Below, one piece after another: positions 57,901 to 64,000 of a stretch of 64,000 nt of DNA. Every line of letters begins with the position of its first letter. The stretch's first letter is position 1. The DNA comes from Vandiemenella viatica. Lineage: Eukaryota > Arthropoda > Insecta > Orthoptera > Morabidae. The stretch spans positions 128,696,036 through 128,760,035 of the forward strand of contig CM061921.1 of the NCBI GenBank assembly GCA_031002005.1, read 5' to 3'. The notes beneath the pieces are model-generated. The model was not told where the DNA came from. It did no database searches and saw only the letters and a program-made list of their open reading frames with translations. A program made the position numbers and the translations under genes.

Positions 57901-58516
57901 TGGTAAAAGCTATATTGCTCACTACATGCAAAATAGCTAAGAAAGTAAGTACTCCATGTAGATTAAGAGAACACAAATACAAAATTAAAAAGCTAACTCA
58001 CCACATTCTTATCTGTTTAATGCAATTACAAACCTAAAATGAGCTGAATTTTTAATGGGAGGGGATCAAGAATTAATGAACGAGGGCACCTGTGAAACTT
58101 CGAGAAAGAAACACAAATGGAGAACATGAAAAGTTTCAGAGTATTGAATGAAGAAATCAATGGATTAAAGAATTAATTTTTATTCGAAAGTTTCTTACAG
58201 TCTGCAATGAACAAAATAGAGCGGCATCTTTATGGTTGAGAAGTCAGAAATAATGAAGCAGTCGGGACAAATTTATCGGAGATGTACAACATAATTTTGC
58301 TTTCCAACTATGAAGACATGGAAAAATCGAGAAACACATTGCATCATCAAATGTGATAATGCAAGAGCACTCCAAGAATCAATGGTATAATGGTGACACA
58401 ACTATCAATAAAAAACAGTATGACAGCTGCGTTCAGTTTAATTAAATTACTGTAACAGAAATGAAAGTTGAAATAAACAAAAACCGAAATATGTGCTGGT
58501 ATAGATACAGAACTTA
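57901..58516 (+). pseudogene. EN-RT linker of the LINE, decayed
   Basis: Lys/Glu-rich broken frames (for example TPCRLREHKYKIKKL, then a region of short frames) join the EN to the RT. No enzyme motif is expected here and none is seen. Confidence 0.4.
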
Positions 58517-59012
58517 CAGGGTGTCCAGAAAAGGACTCCCTGATTTCAAAAATTAAATATCTCGAAAACAAAGATCGATAGAGGAATGCAGTAAACGGTA
58601 TGTTTATTGTGACAGTTGTAAGAAGTGTATACAGCAGTGTGAAATAATAGTCACAAAAGCTGCTACCAGATGGCGCTGTACGCTGTACAGCTCATATCAG
58701 CATACATAAGTGAAATAATCGTATGAAAACAATCTTTGCAAACAATCACATCAACTCTTCCTTCGGTACGCTAACCTCCTTTCACGTTTCAATGGTGGAA
58801 CTGATCGCCCTGAGCTTCGGACCACTATTTAGGCATTACGTATGGCGATTACAGCGCCATCTGTTAGCAGCTTTTGTAACTATTATTTCAAACTGCTGTA
58901 TACACTTCTTACAGCTGTCACGATAAACATACCGTTTACTGCATTCCTCTATCGATCTTTGTTTTCGAGATATTTAATTTTGAAATCAGGGAGTCCTTTT
59001 CTGGACACCCTG
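58517..59012. mobile_element. 496-bp mariner-type MITE inside the LINE
   Basis: CAGGGTGTCCAGAAAAGGAC at the left and its inverse at the right, arms of about 165 bp (58517-58682 with 58850-59012), TA on both flanks. The internal 165 bp has no transposase frame. It shares AGATGGCGCTGTAATCGC with the foldback element at 21561, although the rest differs. Confidence 0.85.
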
Positions 59013-59149
59013 TATTATTGAATAAGGATGTCGGCATGTTCCTTTAGCTCAGAATCCTGTATCATATATTTGTTGAATAAATCCTTTAAGACTTTAAATG
59101 AAAAAGAACCTATCAACTTGCTCAAGAAAGGTTATTCAAGAGAACTCAG

Positions 59150-60351
59150 CAGATAGCAGTATGCCAAATATGATATAAATGTATATGCAGAATTAAATAA
59201 CAGGTATAAGTGATGATTTACCTTCACAGGACGAACTTCATTTTTCACTGAAGAGACTCAAACTGGGAAAAAGTACAGGTTGTGACAACCTACCGACCGA
59301 AGTAATTAAACTTGATTGTGTTTTTCCGGTCATATATGATCTCCCAAAGCGGTGCTGGTATGAGGGTACAATACCACAGGACATGCGTGATGCAGATATA
59401 TTTACCCTTTATAAGCGCAAAGGTGATAGAGGCGATTGCAACAATTACAGAGGTATATCCCTCCTCAGCATTGCTGGAAAAGCTATCGCTCGGGTCGTCT
59501 TGAGAAGACTGGAAACCCTCGCCTCACGAGTCTACCCCGAATCTCAGTGCGGATTTCGCGCCGGCCGCTCCACGAGTGACATGATCTTCACTGTCCGTCA
59601 ACTTCAAGAAAAATGGCATGAACATCGTGTGCCTTTATACTTGGCTTTTGTCGATCTAAATAAAGCCTTTGATACTGTTAGCCGTACCGGCCTTTACGAC
59701 ATCCTGCACAAAATCGGCTGCCCACCTACGCTGTTGTCTTTAATAAAGACCTTCCACGATAACATGAGAGGCTCTGTGATATTTGATGGTGAAGCTTCTG
59801 CATCCTTTAAAGTAAACCGCGGTGTACGACAGGGCTGTGTCTTAGCGCCCACACTCTTTGGAATTTTCTTCTCTGTTCTACTCTTAGTAGCTTTTAAAAA
59901 CTGTCACGTTGGAGTACATCTGCATACAAGGAGTGAAGGTAGACTTTTTAATATAAGTCTATTGAGATCTACTAAAAAGCTTATTGAACTAATTGTTCGT
60001 GAACTTCTATATGCTGACGATGCGGCTATTGTCGCTAATACCGAAGATGAGCTTCAGGAGGATCTCACCAGATTTGATCATGCATGTCATCTGTTCTCGA
60101 TGAGTGTCAATACCAAGAAGACGGTTGTCATGGTTCAGGGCACATACCGTCTTCCAAAAATAACATTGGAAGGCATCCCTCTTCAAGTAGTAGAACACTT
60201 CCATTATCTCGGCTCCATCACTACATCCAACAAGTCCATTCAAAAGGAGATTGACGCACGAATTGGCAAAGCCACGATGACCTTTGGCAAGCTGTCCACA
60301 CGTGTCTGGAGAAACTCCAAGCTAACTCTCTCCACCAAAATTCTAGAATAA
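59150..60351 (+). pseudogene. LINE reverse transcriptase, longest uninterrupted RT frame here
   Basis: A 322-codon open frame (59383-60351) is preceded by a frame-shifted KLGKSTGCDNLPTEVIKLD. Motifs: KRKGDRGDCNNYRGISLLS, SQCGFRAGRSTSDMIF, LAFVDLNKAFDTVSRTGLYD (catalytic Asp), NRGVRQGCVLAPTLFGIFFS and LLYADDAAIVANTEDELQ (catalytic YADD). FHYLGSITTSNKSIQKEID lies in the thumb region. All three catalytic Asp are present. It ends at a stop at 60349 where homologues continue, so only one substitution separates it from the C-terminal part. Clade not assigned. Confidence 0.85.
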
Positions 60352-60937
60352 CAGACGTGTGTCCTGAGCATCTTACTGTACGCAGATGAGACGTGGCAAG
60401 AGAGACAGCTGAACGCTTTCCATATGCGCTGCTTGCGGATAATACTTGGAGTCACGTGGCAGGACAAAATGAGCAATGAGAGTGTTCTGTCTACCACGAA
60501 GTGTCACAGTATTGCTGCCACCCTAAAACAAAGACGACTCCGCTGGCTTGGCCACGTCCTTAGAATGGACCCAGAGAGACTACCACGGAAAGTCATGCTC
60601 AGTCAGATTGCTAATATCAAGAGACCTGTAGGGCGCCCTTTGCTAAGGTTTAAGGACTCCTGCAAACGTGATTTGGAGAGCTTCAGCATGCGCACTTCTG
60701 ACTGAGAAGCTTGCGCCAGCACGAGACCCTTATGGCGTCATCATATTACCACCGGCATGTCCAAATATGACAGAGCATGGTTGGATAAAATAAAGCTGAA
60801 AAAGCTTCGTAACAGGGAAGTACATCCACCGGATCCCTCTTTCGTGTGCGATAGATGTGGCAAAATTTGTCGCGCCGCCATCGGACTATTCAGCCACAAA
60901 AGAAGATGTGATGCACACAAACCTAGCGATAGCTGAG
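60352..60937 (+). pseudogene. LINE ORF C-terminal domain with zinc-finger-like end
   Basis: FHMRCLRIILGVTWQDKMSN, TLKQRRLRWLGHVLRMDPER and GRPLLRFKDSCKRDLES are the usual post-RT motifs. A stop near 60703 is followed in another frame by CDRCGKICRAAIGLFSHKRRC, a C2H2/C2HC-like finger that ends this LINE type, with a stop at about 60937. A (TA)n tail at 60965-60991 probably marks the 3' terminus. Confidence 0.7.
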
Positions 60938-60964
60938 TCGCTACAACTATCATCTGTGAAGATG

Positions 60965-60991
60965 CTGTGGCCAATATATATATATATATAA
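60965..60991. repeat. (TA)n, probable LINE 3' tail
   Basis: About eleven TA units directly after the C-terminal zinc-finger frame, followed by aaggtgattaataag. Confidence 0.7.
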
Positions 60992-61114
60992 GGTGATTAA
61001 TAAGAAAAAGTTATAAGAAGAACATAGGGGTATAATGAAGGACATATCGTGTAGCGACAAATAAATTCACAGAGAAACGGAAAGAATTCAATATTCAAGC
61101 ATAACTGGTAATAA

Positions 61115-61520
61115 GATTTCGAAAACGCTTTTGACAACGTTGAGAGAGATCATCTCTGTGAAATAATACCTAAATTTATCTAAATCACCCATTAAATTGT
61201 TTTATATATTTGTATAACAGCACTAATTTGTTCATAATCATAATTTTTGCGTGGGAATAATATTTATCAAGGAAATGGTATAAATCGTCATCTGTTCTTT
61301 AAAGGAATAGTAAAGTAACCAGGAGGGAAAAACAATAGCTTCCATAAATATTGTAATGTAGTTTTATATACTGATCTATTTACGCGAAAAGTTTCGTATT
61401 TAATTTAGATAAATCTGTCTACTTATTAGACTCTATAACAAAGAAATATGTATAACCTCAGAATACCAATTAACCAAAGTAAGACTGTGAAATTTCGTGG
61501 AAAACATTCAGAACTATTAT
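61115..61520 (+). pseudogene. RT fragment of another LINE
   Basis: FRKRFDNVERDHLCEIIPKF (from DFEKAFD-V-RD-LW-II) at about 61130-61190, then LYTDLFTRKVSYLI and a NQSKTVKFRGKHSELLL block at about 61470-61520 (from NKSKTMAFRGKH). The order fits the RT palm and thumb of a LINE distinct from the one ending at 60990. Frames are badly broken. Confidence 0.5.
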
Positions 61521-62127
61521 TATTGTAATGAGGTATTCATATAATCAATAAACATCTTGGAGATTGGACTGCGATAAATTTGTAAAAAAAGTCGAAGTCC
61601 GCAGATGCTGAGAAGCGGCGGTCGAGGGACGCCTATCTGACCCACGCAGACAAAGCTGTTTTGAATGGAGCGAGTAGGTGACCTTATTATGCCCCAACGA
61701 ACACACCAATTCACTAGGATTTTCGGCCAGATAGTAATAGACGTTGACCCAAGGGAATTACGCGGAATTTCTGCTAGCGATGCGGAAAGTCAGGACCACG
61801 CGAACACGATTAACTCTCGATCTAACTCGAACAAAATTCTCAAATCTCCGTACAGCAAACGTGAAGATTCTGGTAATATGAATGAGCGCGAGAGTGTGTT
61901 ACCCAATAAAATAGTTTAAAAATCTTAGTTTAGTGACTCTATTCTTGAAATTCTATTTACGTAAGCAGCCGAGAAATGCTGCTATAGGTGGATGGAGAGG
62001 ACACTGGAGAGAGACTTTCAACGCAAGGAGACAAGGTCTTATGATGCCAACCATTAGATTGTACCGTCGCATTTTCAGTTCCGAATGATTCTAATCAGGC
62101 AGACTTTGCTTCATATCAGAGAGAGCT
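61521..62127. other. no recognisable gene
   Basis: An 84-codon open frame at 61665-61919 (MERVGDLIMPQRTHQFTRIF) has no family I know. Codon bias does not stand out. Probably chance. Confidence 0.4.
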
Positions 62128-62193
62128 GACGACTTGGAATGAGTCGTTGGACTGCTTCAAGCACAACGCTCAGGGTTCATCACCCTGTGACGC
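62128..62193 (+). pseudogene. tRNA-Ser-like sequence, degenerate
   Basis: gacgacttggaatgagt, cgttggactgctt and a T-arm cAGGGTTCATCACCCTg (5-bp stem, 7-nt loop) follow the order of a eukaryotic tRNA-Ser (GCT), whose middle reads cg-tggactgcta. The D-arm, variable arm and acceptor pairing are damaged. Either a tRNA pseudogene or the head of a SINE. Confidence 0.4.
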
Positions 62194-62842
62194 CTCTCAC
62201 TTGTAAAACTGAGCTAAGATAAACTTTTACCAGCGATAATGAGCTTCAGTGCTCACGCTTTGAATTAACGTAATGAACAGCGAGTGTGTATCTACCTATA
62301 TTGTAAAATCATTCTTGTGTATCTTTCATATCCTTATATTGATATCTGGAGGGGATCATTTCTTGTAAATTCATATTAAGGTCAGAATGTAAAGTTCTAT
62401 TCGATTTTTAGCATTTTACGGCCTCTGTTGTAGGGCAATGTGTCGATTCTGAATTTTTTTTGTTGTTTATGAATATACATAAGGTGAAATACTCTTTTAT
62501 CTGCAGGCCACATTTTCTTTTTTTAAATAAATTGGTCAGTTTATAATCAATGTCTAGCTCGTACAGCTATGCTTTATAAATTCACACCTATTCCACAATA
62601 AATTAAATATTCAATAAAATCGGTATTAATAATTAATTAAAATAAGCCACTTATAACTTTTATTTTACTACAAGCCCTTTATTACTATTAGATAGGGTAT
62701 ATATAATATATACACAGGAGTATATGTTTAAGGGCTGCACAGGTATCAAACAATTTGTGAAATGATTATCATAACTCTAAACAACACATGCAGATATATA
62801 AGAATCCATTGTATAAAATCATGGCTACTACAAGTAAGTGAA
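62194..62842. other. AT-rich, no recognisable gene
   Basis: No conserved frame. The last bases (TAAGTGAA, 62835..62842) are the left target duplication of the SINE that follows. Confidence 0.5.
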
Positions 62843-63082
62843 GGATTTTTTTTTCTGGATTTACGCCTTGTCGAGGTTGAGGTCATTACAGGCTGGAAAG
62901 GACTGGGTGCAGAGAACGGGAAGAAATTCGGCCATGGTCTTTTGAAGGAACAATCCCGGCATTCACCTGGTGTGATTTGGGCAAACTATTCAAAACACAA
63001 ATCTGGATGACCGGACGAGGATTCTAACCTGCGTCCTCTCGAATGCGAGGCCAGAGCGTTACCACTCACCCACCACGCTTGG
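62843..63082 (-). mobile_element. tRNA-derived SINE, minus strand
   Basis: Read on the minus strand it starts ccaagcgtggtgggtgagtg (A box) and has a slightly altered B box (GGTTAGAATCC). It continues through the ccatggccgaatttcttccc body and ends in an A run (T-run at 62847-62854). TAAGTGAA flanks it at 62835..62842 and 63086..63093. Same family as 23271. Confidence 0.88.
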
Positions 63083-63223
63083 TAATAAGTGAAAGAAAAG
63101 AGCCACACAAATAGAACCGAAATGAACATTTTAAAGAATGCGAGAAACTAGAGCTACAAAAAAGGCTTTAAATGTCGTAAAGGTAAGAAAGACTTATGGA
63201 GACCACTGAAAAGATGTACTCAC

Positions 63224-63437
63224 CATCCAGGCACATTCTCGGGGTCGTCGCACTTGAAGGTGACTTCGTTGTAGACAGTTCCAGATGGACAGTTTCCCCG
63301 CTGCGGCATGCGACCGTTCCGACAGATGTAGAACTTCTGGCAGTCGTCAGGGTGCGGGAATGTGGGATGAGGCAGCACACGTCCGTTGGGCCCGACTACC
63401 TCTCCGTCAGGGCACGTGAATCCGTCTTCAAGTTTGT
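63224..63437 (-). CDS. exon of an obstructor/CPAP3-type chitin-binding protein
   Basis: A 214-nt exon on the minus strand, bounded by tatttcag at the 5' side and gtgagtac at the 3' side, encodes one chitin-binding type 2 (peritrophin-A) domain. Key pieces: FTCPDGEVVGPNGR, HPTFPHPDDCQKFYICRNGR, GNCPSGTVYNEVTFKCDD, PENVPG. Five of the six disulphide Cys are present with family spacing (C2-x5-C3-x10-C4-x12-C5). The exon ends GGA TG, so if the next exon starts with T or C the split codon is the sixth Cys. Such secreted proteins bind chitin in cuticle or tracheal matrix. No stops, conserved aromatic FY: it looks like a functional host gene. Neighbouring exons lie outside the window or in long introns. 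Exact paralogue not assigned. Confidence 0.85.
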
Positions 63438-63599
63438 CTGAAATAATGGTTTGTGTCTTTGTAGTATATTTATCGGCGCAACATGGTAATTCATTAGCGT
63501 ATAGAGGAAAGTAGGTTTATATACCTACAACATCGTATCTTTCTAAAAATCTACTTCAACACTTTTCCAAATAACATATACCTAGTACAAGTGCTGAGT

Positions 63600-63740
63600 A
63601 TTCTTACTGGCCATATAGAAAGTTTGTTCCTGTCTCGCCAGCTCGTAATATTAATGAGGCCGGTTGGACTCGAGCCAACTTTCCCCGTTAGTCTTTCGCA
63701 ACTTTTAAACTCAGTTTCTCCTGTAGCTAATGTCACACAC
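63600..63740 (-). repeat. possible tRNA-derived repeat
   Basis: On the minus strand GGCTCGAGTCC (about 63665-63675) is B-box-like, in the context gttggctcgagtccaaccgg, followed by agctggcgagacagg. A matching A box is not clear. It lies in an apparent intron or the upstream part of the chitin-binding gene. Confidence 0.3.
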
Positions 63741-64000
63741 GTTATATTTCATCTATGGCTACATGCATATGATGAAATTAAAAGATGCTTGGGGAATACA
63801 GTATCCAAGTCTCAAGGGGGTAGAAAAGAAAGTATCACTACTATTTATAACTGACCCACTCAAACATAGTATTGCACAACCAATCTGCTTACTTATAAAG
63901 TTAAAAAAATCAGTTAAATATAATTATATCAGCACTGGGTGAACTCTTGTTAATTTATGTTACAAAGAAATCACTGGATGTACCAATTGTCGTTATTGAG
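63741..64000. other. no recognisable feature
   Basis: AT-rich DNA, presumably intron or upstream DNA of the minus-strand chitin-binding gene. Confidence 0.4.

Noticed and set aside
57723..58037. 104-codon ORF with HTHT/YIYI runs
   Set aside because: Product of the (CA)n-(TA)n microsatellite; the flanking part is a decayed LINE endonuclease in the same frame by chance.
1..64000. CRISPR array, phage or bacterial island
   Set aside because: No regularly spaced repeats of CRISPR size. All recognisable genes are eukaryotic elements and frames are AT-rich and short.

Overview
The window looks like repeat-dense intergenic DNA from an arthropod, most likely an insect with a large genome. The clearest host coding sequence is one exon at the far right (63224..63437, minus strand). 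It encodes a chitin-binding type 2 (peritrophin-A) domain of the obstructor/CPAP3 cuticle-protein kind, which points to an arthropod. Almost everything else recognisable is mobile DNA or relics of it: at least six non-LTR (LINE) lineages, Penelope-like fragments, a Ty3/Gypsy relic, hAT and Tc1/mariner-type DNA transposons, tRNA-derived SINEs, and a Polinton/Maverick-like (protein-primed DNA polymerase B) locus.

Layout. 1..8587 (block A) holds a Jockey/CR1-type LINE end, a SINE relic, a Penelope RT fragment, an RTE-like LINE interrupted by a SINE, and the 5' part of a Tx1-clade LINE. It ends at a gap of exactly 1000 N. After the gap, 10278..18493 (block B) repeats block A nearly base for base and runs on to the end of the Tx1 element (about 21044). 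21.5-24.4 kb has a 1-kb foldback element and an intact-looking tRNA-derived SINE. 24861..31605 (block C) is repeated as 32606..39357 (block D) across a second 1000-N gap. C and D hold an RTE-like LINE fragment, an inverted RTE-like LINE, a promoter-like segment with three TGACGTCA sites, a 190-residue protein of unknown family, small exon-like pieces, and a DNA polymerase B relic. In both cases the left copy stops at the gap and the right copy begins at it, so unmerged overlapping contig ends are the simplest explanation.

39.4-47 kb: a Ty3/Gypsy pol relic with an R1-clade-like LINE (minus strand) next to it, probably inserted into it. 47-50 kb: no recognisable gene. 50-52.5 kb: more relics of Polinton type, including a second, decayed copy of the unknown 190-residue protein. 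53.9-55.0 kb: a Tc1/mariner-like transposon. 55.1-57.0 kb: a hAT-like element with an 8-bp target duplication, containing an inverted pair of Penelope ends. 57.2-61 kb: a LINE with the longest uninterrupted RT frame here, carrying a mariner-type MITE. 61-64 kb: LINE, tRNA-like and SINE relics, then the host exon.

No operon-like organisation is expected or seen. Most coding relics carry stops and frameshifts. Some of these are single-base indels that differ between A/B or C/D and may be sequencing errors. The most interesting item is the unknown 190-residue protein: it occurs twice in this window, both times near Polinton-type sequence, and copy C has a textbook TATA-Inr-DPE core promoter preceded by CRE-like sites.
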